Source of the DNA: Shewanella kaireitica
GTDB lineage: Bacteria > Pseudomonadota > Gammaproteobacteria > Enterobacterales > Shewanellaceae
Direction of reading: 5' to 3'
NCBI RefSeq assembly: GCF_023284045.1
Contig: NZ_JAKIKQ010000002.1
Coordinates: forward strand, 434,001-498,000
Length of the DNA: 64,000 bases
Part shown: piece by piece, positions 11,901-20,951 of the stretch
Layout of the letters: every line of letters starts with the position of its first letter
Numbering within the stretch: the first letter of the stretch is position 1
Program-made: the position numbers and the translations under genes
The notes under the pieces: model-generated
What the model was told of the DNA's origin: nothing
Databases searched by the model: none
What the model saw: the letters and a program-made list of their open reading frames with translations, nothing else

Positions 11901-12740
11901 TTAATAACCGCCAGCTTCGTTGTCTGGTGAGAAATTTTCACCTGGTACCCGGTATACGTTAGTTAGGATGCTACCATCAGACTTAAGCTCCAGCAAACGG
12001 TAACCCGGTTGTAGTGCATCTAATGCAAAATAGGGAGATTTGGGCTTAAATTGAATACAGGTTGAAGGGGTAGCCATTAACTTCACAGGACCATTAGGCC
12101 CAAGGTGAACGGTATCAACGCTTTGATGGATATGCCCCCAAAGCAGCCCTTTAACTTGTCGATAGCGTGAAACTTGTTGAATAAAGTCACTACCATTATC
12201 CATACAATGCTGATCTAACCAAGCGCAGCCAGCCAGTACAGGATTATGATGCATAACTAATAATGTATGGCGATTTGGCTCAGCTTCAATAGCCCTATCA
12301 ATGAGATTTAGCTCTGCGTCAGACATGTGCCCCCCAGGGCGTCCTCTCACGGTAGAATCCAGCATAATAATTTGCCAATTTCCCGCTAACACTCTTTTTT
12401 GACCATGCACATTATCTCCCTGCATATGCAGATTCATAATACGAGGGTCGTCATGATTACCCGGCAAGTAATGGCAAGGGATCTTCAGCGGCGCTATCGC
12501 GTCAACAAACCGGTGATATGACTCATTGGAATAGTCTTGGCTAATATCTCCGGTGGCCAACATAAAATGGGCTGGATAATCAACAGCAGCAATAGTATTT
12601 AGCACTGCGTTTAAGCTTTGAGCTGTATTCACGCCTAGCAATTGAGCTTCAGGATCAGCAAAAAGGTGAGGATCAGTGACTTGCACCATTCTCACACTTT
12701 CAGATTCAGAAATTGAATAAGAGATTGCCTCTTTTAGCAA
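11901..12740 (-). CDS. cpdA: 3',5'-cyclic AMP phosphodiesterase CpdA
   Basis: Class III metallophosphoesterase that hydrolyses cAMP and so lowers CRP activity. Metal-ligand motifs occur in order: TDPHLF, ATGDISQD, LPGNHDDP, MHHNPV and GHIHQS, followed by ATPSTCIQFKP as in E. coli CpdA. The protein is 279 residues with a C-terminal EAGGY tail like the E. coli enzyme. The start codon is TTG, supported by an AGG element 8 bp upstream and by E. coli alignment (about 17 residues before the first motif). The crp gene is about 9.4 kb away in the same window, so both halves of the cAMP circuit are here. Confidence 0.95.
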   Translation of the reverse strand: MLKEAISYSISESESVRMVQVTDPHLFADPEAQLLGVNTAQSLNAVLNTIAAVDYPAHFMLATGDISQDYSNESYHRFVDAIAPLKIPCHYLPGNHDDPRIMNLHMQGDNVHGQKRVLAGNWQIIMLDSTVRGRPGGHMSDAELNLIDRAIEAEPNRHTLLVMHHNPVLAGCAWLDQHCMDNGSDFIQQVSRYRQVKGLLWGHIHQSVDTVHLGPNGPVKLMATPSTCIQFKPKSPYFALDALQPGYRLLELKSDGSILTNVYRVPGENFSPDNEAGGY

Positions 12741-12749
12741 AGTAATTAC

Positions 12750-13196
12750 CTAAATATCAGATTCACAAATAAATTTGGTCAAGTTATCTATCTTCAACAA
12801 CTCTTCAAGAAACGCATTCACTTGATACTTTTCATCACGATGATGCATATGCATATTTGGATAATCATACACTGGACGTAATTGGTAAATCTGTTGACTA
12901 GTTAACACTTCTGCTAATTTAGCGTCATGGTAAATGCGCACAGAAACTTTTGGTGTTGACACCAGAGCATGTTCTCCAACGCACCTAGAAATCTCTACCA
13001 ATTGGGTATATTTAGTATTTTCCAATAGGCGAACATTTAGTCGACCAAACTCACCACCAACCTGCCAATATGTTCCTTCACTAGGCTCTTGGGTGAGCCA
13101 GCGCTGAATATGCATATAGTTTCTCGAACAAACAGCCAAAAACTGGCTGACGTTTGGCTGGTACTTCGATTTCCCAGCATAAGTTACTTTTGACAC
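12750..13196 (-). CDS. yqiB: DUF1249 family protein YqiB
   Basis: Protein of unknown function, 148 residues, matching the DUF1249/YqiB family. Conserved features seen here are VRIYHDAKLAEV, the SQQIYQLRPVYDYPN segment and HHRDEKYQVNAFL. No signal peptide, membrane segment or catalytic motif is visible. The start is GTG, preceded by GGAA at 7 bp. It lies between nudF and cpdA as in enterobacteria, so it is probably cotranscribed with them, but no role can be deduced. Confidence 0.88.
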   Translation of the reverse strand: MSKVTYAGKSKYQPNVSQFLAVCSRNYMHIQRWLTQEPSEGTYWQVGGEFGRLNVRLLENTKYTQLVEISRCVGEHALVSTPKVSVRIYHDAKLAEVLTSQQIYQLRPVYDYPNMHMHHRDEKYQVNAFLEELLKIDNLTKFICESDI

Positions 13197-13235
13197 AAAA
13201 TCATTCCAAAGTTCTTAAAAATCAAGCAACCATGA

Positions 13236-13853
13236 TTATATTTCACAATTACTTTGAAGCAAATTTTGATAGTTTAGCTGCAGCCATTGCAAACCAATAA
13301 CCGTAGAAGCATTATCAATGCGACCATTAGTCATCATTTTGTAGGCTAGCTCCCTATCAACGACATGCACCTTTATATCTTCATGCTCTTCAGCTAAACC
13401 ATGATGGCCAGTAGCACTTGTAGAGTCGACTGCTGCCCAATAAAAATCAAAGCGCTCGCTCGTTCCGCCCGGACTTGAGAAATACTGATTAACCTTAGTG
13501 ACATTTATCGCCGTCAAACCCGTTTCCTCTTTAAGCTCCTTAACGGCAACATCCTGCGATGTTTGACCAGGATCAATCATCCCAGCCACTAACTCAAGCA
13601 ACCAGGGCGTAGACGCGCTTTCCAACACAGGAATGCGGATCTGTTCTATCAGCACGACCTTATCGTTAACCGGATCATAAGGTAACACCACCACGGCATG
13701 CCCCCTTTCAAACACTTCTCTGGTAACAACTTCACTCCAACCACCGTCGAATAAACGGTGCTTGAACTTATACTCTTCCATCTTGAAAAAGCCTTTATAT
13801 AGCGTTTTTTTGCCGAGCAACTCGACATCTTCATGGCTAAAAGTGCTGTTCAT
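13236..13853 (-). CDS. nudF: ADP-ribose diphosphatase (Nudix)
   Basis: Nudix hydrolase that cleaves ADP-ribose to AMP and ribose-5-phosphate, 205 residues, close to E. coli NudF. The Nudix box is at about residues 95-117. It departs from the consensus at two places: the first Glu is Gln (GMIDPGQ) and the Arg of REUxEE is Lys (KELKEETGL), while the metal-binding Glu pair is kept. The C-terminal region EEHEDIKVHVVD is also typical of ADPRase. It is the first gene of the run leading to parE/parC and diverges from tolC. Confidence 0.92.
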   Translation of the reverse strand: MNSTFSHEDVELLGKKTLYKGFFKMEEYKFKHRLFDGGWSEVVTREVFERGHAVVVLPYDPVNDKVVLIEQIRIPVLESASTPWLLELVAGMIDPGQTSQDVAVKELKEETGLTAINVTKVNQYFSSPGGTSERFDFYWAAVDSTSATGHHGLAEEHEDIKVHVVDRELAYKMMTNGRIDNASTVIGLQWLQLNYQNLLQSNCEI

Positions 13854-14145
13854 TTATTCTCCTAAAGCTACTTATTAATCAAAGCGTTTATGCCAAAACA
13901 AGGCAAAATAAAATTATTAATACTAAGATAAAGGCAGATCTGATTATTGCGATAAAAAACTGTTACACTTCCTAGTTGACTTAGGAATTGTAGGTTTTTA
14001 CTATCTAATGCACTAAGTTTAGATGTATTGGGAAGCGTCGGGAAGCGCAAACCGCCTAACTTTAAAGATATAAGCTAGGCATAACTAAACAAAACAAAGT
14101 TAAATTCGCTCCTCAATGGAGAATTTTGTCTAAAAAGGACAGCAA

Positions 14146-15456
14146 ATGAAATTCAAGATCCGTTCTCTATGTGCCGCACTGACGCTAGCAGTCTCAGCGC
14201 AAGTTGCTCATGCCGACGACCTTTTACAGATATACCAACAAGCATTAACCAGTGATCCAGTTGCACTACAAGCAAAAGCTCAGCGTGATGCGCTTTACGA
14301 GCAAATTCAAGAGCAGCGTGCACCGCTGTTACCAACAATCAGTGCTAACATTGGTTACGATAAAGCTTGGAATGATCCAAGTGATGATAATAGTGGCGTT
14401 GTAGGTAGTGTCTCGCTTAAACAAGTCATCTATGACCACAGTGCATGGGTCGGTTTAAGCTTGGCAGAAAAAGCGGCATCACAAGCAGACTCTGCATACG
14501 CATCGTCTCTACAAAACCTGATTATTCGTGTCACCACAGCTTATTTTGATGTATTAACGGCCAAAGATAATTATGAGTTCCAAGGTTCAGAGAAGCGCGC
14601 TATTGAGCGTCAGCTCGAGCAGACAAAACAACGTTTTGCCGTTGGTCTTACCGCTATTACTGACGTGCATGAAGCTCAAGCTCAGTATGACCTTGCAAAT
14701 GCCACAGAGATCCTTGCTGAAAACACGCTAGCTAACAGCTATGAAGCATTACGTGAAATCACCGGTATCGATCACAAGAGCATTAACATTCTCGACACTA
14801 ACCGTTTTTCAGCATCGCCGGTAGCACCCGCTATGTCGACTGACTGGATTAAGATGGCAGAAACCAATAACGTTGACCTAATGACAACGCGTATTGGTAA
14901 AGATATCGCCGAAGAGACCATTACGCTTTATAAAGCAGGTCATATGCCTTCATTGAGCTTAGATGCAGGCTACAGAAAAGGCATCGAGCAAGAAACAGGT
15001 GGTGTTAATACTCCTGACTTTGACAATGGCACATTAGGTGTGACTTTGAGCATCCCTATTTTTGAAGGTTTCAAAGTCACCTCTCAAGTTAACCAAGCTC
15101 AATATCAATATGTTGAAGCAAGTGAAAAACTTGAGCAAACGCACCGTAAAGTCGTTAAAGATGTACGTAATAACTTTAACAACGTAGGTGCCTCAATCAG
15201 TTCAATCCGTGCTTATGAGCAGTCTGTGATCTCATCAGAGAGTGCATTAAAGGCAACTCAAGCAGGTTTTGAAGTGGGTACTCGTACTATTGTTGATGTA
15301 TTGAACCGAACACGAGATCTTTACGATTCAAAACGTAAATTGTCTGATGCACGTTATGGCTACATCAACTCAATCATTGCCCTTAAGCAAGCTGCTGGTA
15401 CGTTGAACGAAGATGACGTTAGTGCAATCAATAACGGTCTAAAAGCGCCGCTATAA
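14146..15456 (+). CDS. tolC: Outer-membrane efflux channel TolC
   Basis: Trimeric outer-membrane channel for tripartite efflux pumps and type I secretion. The 436-residue precursor has a signal peptide cleaved after AQVAHA (about residue 23). The mature protein has the two-fold repeated TolC architecture of alpha-helical barrel and beta segments, recognisable in LLQIYQQAL, the YEALREITG block and a C-terminal GTRTIVDVLNRTRDLYDSK segment. A GGA ribosome binding site lies 5-7 bp upstream of the ATG. It is divergent from nudF (the tolC-nudF-cpdA-parE order is shared with E. coli) and ends at a strong terminator. Confidence 0.95.
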   Translation: MKFKIRSLCAALTLAVSAQVAHADDLLQIYQQALTSDPVALQAKAQRDALYEQIQEQRAPLLPTISANIGYDKAWNDPSDDNSGVVGSVSLKQVIYDHSAWVGLSLAEKAASQADSAYASSLQNLIIRVTTAYFDVLTAKDNYEFQGSEKRAIERQLEQTKQRFAVGLTAITDVHEAQAQYDLANATEILAENTLANSYEALREITGIDHKSINILDTNRFSASPVAPAMSTDWIKMAETNNVDLMTTRIGKDIAEETITLYKAGHMPSLSLDAGYRKGIEQETGGVNTPDFDNGTLGVTLSIPIFEGFKVTSQVNQAQYQYVEASEKLEQTHRKVVKDVRNNFNNVGASISSIRAYEQSVISSESALKATQAGFEVGTRTIVDVLNRTRDLYDSKRKLSDARYGYINSIIALKQAAGTLNEDDVSAINNGLKAPL

Positions 15457-15478
15457 TTGGCAAAATACATGTTATATA

Positions 15479-15513
15479 GAAAAAAAGCCCAGTGTTCACA
15501 CTGGGCTTTTTTA
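15479..15513. terminator. Bidirectional terminator, tolC / GMC dehydrogenase
   Basis: A near-perfect stem aaaaaagcccagtg / cactgggctttttt with a four-base loop. It carries A-runs on the left and T-runs on the right, and serves both convergent genes. Confidence 0.9.
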
Positions 15514-15531
15514 TCCTGTAGCAAAGCTCAA

Positions 15532-17118
15532 TTAACTTTTTAGCTTTTCTGCCAGTCTAGTAGCATTACGTGCCGTTATGCCATATATCGATAACTGAGG
15601 GTTAGCGCCAAGACTCGTGGGGAATATAGAACCATCCATCACTGACAGGTTTTCAAAATAATGCGACTCGCCATAGCTATTGACCATCGACATCTTACGG
15701 TCTTCCCCCAGTGGGCACCCTCCCATCACATGAGCTGAAGCAACAACCGTTTTTAATGGCGCAAGATCCATATTCGTAATGGCCTGCTTAGCTTCTGACC
15801 AACTGCCTAAATACGGCATACCTTCACTAATAGGTAACACTTTGTTTGCGCCTGCAGCGAATTGTAGTTCAGCCATGCTTGCATAGGCGCGTCTTGCTGC
15901 TCGCCAAAATGCGTCAGTTAATGGGTAATCCAATGTACTGCCATACTCAGTTAATTTAACTTCACCGCCAGGGCTATTCTCATGATAACCATCACGAACA
16001 AGGGCTATGGTCACTTGAAGCTGATTAAAGTTCGCCATCAATTCTGCATGGCTCTGACCGTAGCCGATCGTTTTTGATGCGATCAAAATCGGGTGGATAG
16101 GCGGTACTTCAAGCTTATAACCTAACTCACCATCAGCTCCGTTTTTCCAAACAAACTCATCTGAATAAATAGATTGCGGCGCCCCACTATGACCATTGAT
16201 AGGATCGGTAAACATCGCTCCACTAAGCAATGTTGGGTGGAGGAAGGTTCGCTTACCGATGATCTCATAGGGATCAGGCAATTTAGAGCGCAGCATGATT
16301 GTGGGTGTGTGGATAGCGCCAGCAGCCAAAATATAATGCTTGGCTTTAAAAATGACCTCAACAGGTAAAGACCTCATATTGCTGTCTAATGCTTGGGCTT
16401 TTACTGCATAAATTTTATCATCATGATGCGCAAGCTTTATCACTTTAGCTTGACTGACCAAAGTCGCGCCGCCCTCAAGTGCAGCAGGTATTGTAGTGAC
16501 TAACATTGACTGCTTCGCGTTAACAGGACACCCCATACCGCAATAGCCTGTATTCCAACAACCTTTAACATTGCGTTTAATTACCGTGTAATCCCAACCT
16601 AACTGCTCACAACCCTCTTTTAACGCAGCATTATTACGGTTGGGATCGAATGGCCATTCGCTAATATTCAGTCGTTGCTCCATTTGTTCAAACCAAGGAG
16701 TTAACTCTTCTTTTGATAATCCCTGCACCGATTTATCCGACGCCCAAAAGGCTAAAGCCGGTTCTGGTGTACGAATAGACGTGGTCCAATTAACCGTTGT
16801 CGAGCCGCCTACTGCGCGCCCCTGAAAAATACCGATCGCCTTATCCGTTGTCTTCATGCCAGCAGCTTGTTGATAAAGATCGGGATAAGCGCTGCGCTCT
16901 TCCATCACAAAGTCTTTCGATGATTTTAACGGCCCGCCTTCAACGATTATCACTGATAGGCCGGCTTTTGTGAGGATCTCGGCCGCCGTACCACCTCCTG
17001 CACCGCTGCCGACAATAACCACATCTGCTTCAAGTGTTTGATTTTCTGTTAACTGCCCCGCATTAATATGCGCCCAGCCCGAATTAAGCCCTGTAACAAT
17101 AGGATCTTCAATCGCCAC
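15532..17118 (-). CDS. GMC-family flavin-dependent dehydrogenase, large subunit
   Basis: FAD-dependent oxidoreductase acting on alcohols or sugars (528 residues). The ADP-binding motif GSGAGGGTAAEIL is at residues 37-49, and a GMC signature GRAVGGSTTVNW follows near residue 100. The C-terminal FAD/active-site region contains MGGCPLG and NPQLSIYGITARNA. A cysteine group CWNTGYCGMGC near residue 187 may bind a metal or Fe-S cluster. The protein has no signal peptide of its own. The upstream partner gene has a Tat signal, so the pair resembles two-subunit gluconate/fructose-type dehydrogenases in which the large subunit is co-exported. Substrate unknown. Confidence 0.85.
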   Translation of the reverse strand: MAIEDPIVTGLNSGWAHINAGQLTENQTLEADVVIVGSGAGGGTAAEILTKAGLSVIIVEGGPLKSSKDFVMEERSAYPDLYQQAAGMKTTDKAIGIFQGRAVGGSTTVNWTTSIRTPEPALAFWASDKSVQGLSKEELTPWFEQMEQRLNISEWPFDPNRNNAALKEGCEQLGWDYTVIKRNVKGCWNTGYCGMGCPVNAKQSMLVTTIPAALEGGATLVSQAKVIKLAHHDDKIYAVKAQALDSNMRSLPVEVIFKAKHYILAAGAIHTPTIMLRSKLPDPYEIIGKRTFLHPTLLSGAMFTDPINGHSGAPQSIYSDEFVWKNGADGELGYKLEVPPIHPILIASKTIGYGQSHAELMANFNQLQVTIALVRDGYHENSPGGEVKLTEYGSTLDYPLTDAFWRAARRAYASMAELQFAAGANKVLPISEGMPYLGSWSEAKQAITNMDLAPLKTVVASAHVMGGCPLGEDRKMSMVNSYGESHYFENLSVMDGSIFPTSLGANPQLSIYGITARNATRLAEKLKS

Positions 17119-17156
17119 GAACTACTCCTTAAATCCGATATGATTAACCGCCAGCA

Positions 17157-17672
17157 TTATTTCATCTCCTCTAGGAAATTCGGCTTGGCGTAATGTAATC
17201 TACTCCAATGTTCTGGTGCCGAATAGTAGCTCGCCATCACCAATTCTCTTAAGCCTTGATAAGCTGTCACCATCATCTCCATAAAGCTAGTGCGCCAGCT
17301 TTGCAGCATATCGACTAGCTCCGCACTATTACGCATCATTAACGGCGTCATACTGCCTGTCAAAATGAGTAGTCCAAGCCTCCCCTCGAGCAAGTCTAAT
17401 AACTGCTCTAGTTCAAGTTGGCTCTCTTTTGGGAGTATAGATATAGTATGCTCGATGGCATCTAAGGTGCGATTCTCTGCGTCCCTTTTTAATGCCGGCA
17501 CATCAGGCCATGCCCCGTCGAGAAAAACAGGCAATAGCACACTAAATAACAATCGATGCTTGTCATCTAGTTTAGCGTTGACACTCAAGTGATCACTTGA
17601 GCAATAATTAACGCCCAAAGCTAAGCAAGCAGTGCCAACTAATGCGGTAGTGATAAAAGTACGTCGCTCCAT
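17157..17672 (-). CDS. Tat-signal small subunit (gluconate 2-dehydrogenase subunit 3-like)
   Basis: Small partner subunit, 171 residues, of the GMC dehydrogenase encoded 38 bp downstream. The N-terminus is a twin-arginine signal (ERRTFITTALVGTACLALG). Mature features fit the gluconate 2-dehydrogenase subunit 3-like group: a helical region with LPVFLDGAWPD and a C-terminal YSAPEHWSRLHY segment. This group carries the Tat signal that exports the complex and stabilises the flavoprotein. The usual third subunit, a membrane cytochrome c, is not adjacent. Assignment rests on gene pairing plus the signal peptide. Confidence 0.8.
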   Translation of the reverse strand: MERRTFITTALVGTACLALGVNYCSSDHLSVNAKLDDKHRLLFSVLLPVFLDGAWPDVPALKRDAENRTLDAIEHTISILPKESQLELEQLLDLLEGRLGLLILTGSMTPLMMRNSAELVDMLQSWRTSFMEMMVTAYQGLRELVMASYYSAPEHWSRLHYAKPNFLEEMK

Positions 17673-17873
17673 CTTGTCCTCTTATTATTATTTTTGTCTC
17701 AATATTGATTTCAATAAAGCTGCTTTCAAGTTGCTATTCAACACACACTTTCATCACTTGCCCCAAGTAAAAGCCTTAGGTTTAAGCGATTTTAATAGTG
17801 GTTTTCAATCTGTGTTACACTCTTGCCATAACAACAATTAAACACACGTTTTAATTTTCAGCAATAGCCAATT

Positions 17874-18863
17874 ATGATAAGACAAAAATTCTCAGCTCCT
17901 TGGTGGGCTAGAAACCCCCACATCCAAACGATTTTGCCCGTACTCACAAAAGTGGACAGACCACAGCTAAAGAGGGAAAGGTTAGAGCTTTCTGATGGGG
18001 ATTTCATTGATCTTGATTGGCAGGGTAAACCTAAACCCAATCAAGCGATTGTTATCATTGTCCACGGTTTGGAGGGAAGTTCTAGTTCCCATTACGCGCG
18101 TCGGATTTTAGCGGCTTGTAAAACACAACAATTATGCGCCGTAGTACATCACCACCGTAGCTGCTCCGGAGAGCTTAATCGACTTGTGAGGGGCTATCAT
18201 AGCGGTGATACTCAAGACATTCAGCAAACCTTGATTCAACTAAAGCAACGATACCCTGAGTCTCCCTTGCTTGCAGTCGGTTATAGTCTTGGTGGCAATG
18301 TATTGGTTAAATATCAAGGTGAACAACAGGAAAACAGCTTGCTTGAACGAGCTGTAGCGGTATCTGCACCGCTGCACCTAGCGGCATGCGCCAAAAGACT
18401 AGAGAAAGGTTTTTCAAAGGTATATCAGAGCTATTTGATCAAGCAGCTGCAAGAAAAAATGCTTGGCAAAGTATCTACACCAGCATTGCAGCCACTAATG
18501 CCTATTGGCAAGGCCGAGATCGAACGGCTCACCACTTTTTATGCATTTGATGACAAAATCACAGCACCATTGCATGGTTTTAATGGTGTCGATGATTACT
18601 ACCATAGAGCCAGCGGCCTTCCCTATTTGAGCCAGATCCAAAAGCCAACGTTAGTGATCCATGCTAAAGATGACCCTTTTATGACTCATGCTGTCATTCC
18701 TACCCATGACCAATTAGCTGAGCAAGTTGAATACGAATTGCATGATAATGGCGGCCATGTTGGATTTATCGAAGGTGGTTCACCATGGCGGCCGCGATAC
18801 TATATTGAAAAAAGAATCTTGTCATTTTTAACCTCTCATACTGATAAATCTGGAAATCATTGA
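17874..18863 (+). CDS. yheT: YheT alpha/beta hydrolase
   Basis: Predicted hydrolase of the YheT/EMB8 family, 329 residues, cytoplasmic. The oxyanion motif is HGLEGSSSSHY near residue 63, the nucleophile elbow is GYSLGGN near residue 140, and the acid and base are in HAKDDPFM and GGHVGF near residues 265 and 298. The N-terminal PWWARNPHIQTI segment is characteristic. It is followed by yheU with a one-base TGATG overlap, matching the E. coli yheT-yheU-prkB order. The substrate of YheT is not established. Confidence 0.92.
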   Translation: MIRQKFSAPWWARNPHIQTILPVLTKVDRPQLKRERLELSDGDFIDLDWQGKPKPNQAIVIIVHGLEGSSSSHYARRILAACKTQQLCAVVHHHRSCSGELNRLVRGYHSGDTQDIQQTLIQLKQRYPESPLLAVGYSLGGNVLVKYQGEQQENSLLERAVAVSAPLHLAACAKRLEKGFSKVYQSYLIKQLQEKMLGKVSTPALQPLMPIGKAEIERLTTFYAFDDKITAPLHGFNGVDDYYHRASGLPYLSQIQKPTLVIHAKDDPFMTHAVIPTHDQLAEQVEYELHDNGGHVGFIEGGSPWRPRYYIEKRILSFLTSHTDKSGNH

Positions 18864-19117
18864 TGCTAGTTCCTTACGAAGCGCTAAACCAATTACCTGC
18901 AGAGACCCTCGAGAATCTCATAAAAGAGTTTCTCATTGGCCAAGTCGAAGATGGCAGTTTTGCGAATACGGATGAAGACAGCCTACAATCTGCTATAGCC
19001 CTGTGTCGCGACGCACTTTCTCGCGGAGAATTAGTGGTTGAGTTTAGCGAAGAGGAAGAATCGATCGCAGTTAGACGTAAAGAAGATATTGTCTCTGTGG
19101 ACTCAGCTCAAGATTGA
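18863..19117 (+). CDS. yheU: YheU family protein
   Basis: Small cytoplasmic protein of unknown function (84 residues from the ATG). It matches the UPF0270/YheU family by LVPYEALNQLPAETLENLI at the N-terminus and the acidic middle. The ATG shares its A with the yheT stop (TGATG), indicating translational coupling. A TTG one codon upstream is in frame but has no better signal. The C-terminus is more acidic than in E. coli YheU. No activity can be inferred. Confidence 0.88.
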   Translation: MLVPYEALNQLPAETLENLIKEFLIGQVEDGSFANTDEDSLQSAIALCRDALSRGELVVEFSEEEESIAVRRKEDIVSVDSAQD

Positions 19118-19136
19118 CCTAAGTGTTACGAGTACG

Positions 19137-19322
19137 TATAACTATACCTATTCGACTTCAAGATGCGCTATTTCAGTGGGATTAAAAAGTGACTTAAACA
19201 AGGCTCTAGCCGCGGTGCAATAGCGAGTCTATTGTCTAGTCCAGTGACACAATTAACATCGCTTTTAACCCACCCAATGGGAGTGTCTGAAATAGCCACT
19301 TTGAAATAGAATAGCTATATAA
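19137..19322. mobile_element. Hairpin MITE-like inverted-repeat element
   Basis: About 186 bp without a gene, bounded by imperfect terminal inverted repeats of 35-40 bp. The left end carries ctattcgacttcaag and gctatttcag; the right end carries ctgaaatagcc and ttgaaatagaatag. Pairing continues inward (gtgggattaaaaag on the left against cttttaacccac on the right), so the whole element can fold as one long hairpin. TATA-like bases lie at both ends, possibly a TA-rich target duplication. No transposase is encoded. I infer a non-autonomous miniature transposable element between yheU and prkB. Confidence 0.65.
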
Positions 19323-19429
19323 ATTCACATACAGTTTTTAAATAATATGGTTTATTGCAGAATCAATACCGTTAGCCATATTTGGCTGTCTACAGGTGAT
19401 ATTTAACTGTCTCTATTTTAGGTAAAAAA

Positions 19430-20317
19430 ATGTCAGCAAAACATCCGATTATTGCTGTAACAGGTTCATCTGGTGCAGGTACGACAACAACGACTACAGC
19501 ATTCAACCATATCTTTAGGCAGCTGGGGATCAATGCAGCTATTGTTGAAGGCGATAGCTTTCACCATTTCACCCGCCCAGAAATGGCGGTGATGATCCGT
19601 AAAGAGAAAACAGAGAACCGCAACATCAGTTACTTTGGCCCTGAAGCCAATGACTTTCAGCGTCTTGAACAGTGTTTTAGTGATTATGGCAGCACAGGAC
19701 AAGGAGAAACACGGGCTTACCTTCATACCTTTGATGAAGCCGTTCCCTTTAATCAAATGCCAGGCACCTTTACTCAATGGCACCCATTGCCTGAAAATAC
19801 TGAAATGCTTTACTACGAAGGCTTACATGGTGGCGTTGTCACTGATGACTGTGATGTTGCCCAGCATGTTGATCTACTGATAGGCATGGTGCCCATTGTC
19901 AATTTAGAGTGGATTCAAAAGATCATTCGAGATACTTCAGATAGAGGTCATAGCCGAGAAAAAGTGATGGACTCAATTGTGCGCAGCATGGACGACTATA
20001 TCAACCATATGACGCCACAATTTTCGCGCACTCACATTAATTTTCAACGAGTACCTACTGTAGATACTTCAAACCCTTTTAGTGCCAAGAGCATTCCAAG
20101 TTTGGATGAAAGCTTTGTTGTGATCCGTTTTCGCGGTATCAAGAATGTCGATTTCCCCTATTACCTGCGCATGATCCAAGGTTCATTTATGTCGCGGGTC
20201 AACACGCTAGTAGTACCTGGTGGTAAGATGTCACTCGCCATGGAGCTTATCTTAACGCCACTAGTGAAAGACTTAATGGATAAGCGATTACAGCTTATTT
20301 CACCGGAAAATGAATAA
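19430..20317 (+). CDS. prkB: Phosphoribulokinase PrkB
   Basis: P-loop kinase of the phosphoribulokinase/uridine kinase fold, 295 residues. The ATP-binding loop is GSSGAGTTTTTTAF at about residues 12-25. Family blocks EGDSFHHFTR, YYEGLHGG and a C-terminal VVPGGKMSLAMELI follow. Proteobacteria such as E. coli carry prkB next to yheU and crp without a Calvin cycle, and no RuBisCO gene is seen here, so the in vivo substrate is uncertain. The repeat array at 20427 begins about 110 bp downstream. Confidence 0.93.
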   Translation: MSAKHPIIAVTGSSGAGTTTTTTAFNHIFRQLGINAAIVEGDSFHHFTRPEMAVMIRKEKTENRNISYFGPEANDFQRLEQCFSDYGSTGQGETRAYLHTFDEAVPFNQMPGTFTQWHPLPENTEMLYYEGLHGGVVTDDCDVAQHVDLLIGMVPIVNLEWIQKIIRDTSDRGHSREKVMDSIVRSMDDYINHMTPQFSRTHINFQRVPTVDTSNPFSAKSIPSLDESFVVIRFRGIKNVDFPYYLRMIQGSFMSRVNTLVVPGGKMSLAMELILTPLVKDLMDKRLQLISPENE

Positions 20318-20426
20318 GAAGCCACAGCAATAGATTATCTTAAGATTTGTTTAAGACAAGTTCTGTAGACTTCATTTCATCGGGATTTCAGGCGAAAGAA
20401 CGATAAGTTAGCGTACTCTTGGAAGT

Positions 20427-20769
20427 AAATTCCCCCATCTTGATCTGTTTATTTCCTTGGGTATGCTGGCTAACCTCTAACCTCTAATCTCTAAATTCAT
20501 CTTAAAAACGCAAATTCCAGCTCCATGTTGATCTGTTTATCTCCTTGGGTATGCTGGCTAATCTCTAATCTCCAATCTCTAACAGTAAATTTCGCACTCA
20601 TATTAATCTGTTTATTTCCCTAGTCATGCTAGCTAACCTCTCTAAGCCAATTTTAATAGTTAAACTCATCTTAGAAAGAAAACTCCATCTTCATGTTGAT
20701 CTGCTTAATTTCCAAGACATGCATTTCTTAGGATATGCAGGCTAACTTCTAAAGCTCATCACTAATCGT
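20427..20769. repeat. Four degenerate direct repeats (75-93 bp period) after prkB
   Basis: Four imperfect tandem copies, anchored by the shared core gatctgtttat. This starts near 20442, 20530, 20605 (aatctgtttat) and 20698 (gatctgcttaa). Each copy runs aaaytcc...catnttgatctgtttattTcc...tatgctggctaacctctaa. Nested CTCTAA heptamer-like repeats sit at the ends of copies 1 and 2 and are lost in copies 3 and 4. Spacing is 88, 75 and 93 bp. I see no convincing reading frame and no CRISPR-like regularity. The rest of the 634-bp prkB/Sel1 gap holds nothing else I can support. Confidence 0.7.
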
Positions 20770-20951
20770 CAATTCGACAGCCCTATTGTTCTGATGAATG
20801 CTTCTGTAAGGCTAACTAGGCTATAAAGACAAGGTCCTAGCTAACAAGGATTAGTCCATTTGTATTAATAATTGGTTCAGTTTCTATGGTCAGGCAAATT
20901 TTTGCCAAAAAAAAGCGCCCAGTTGTATGAGCGCTCTCCCGGTATTAGGCA

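Noticed and set aside
13868-14050. 60-residue minus-strand ORF between nudF and tolC
   Set aside because: No ribosome binding site or homology; it lies in the promoter region of the divergent genes.
20427-20769. CRISPR array
   Set aside because: Repeat units are degenerate and 75-93 bp apart, without constant repeats or spacers, and no cas genes are in the window.
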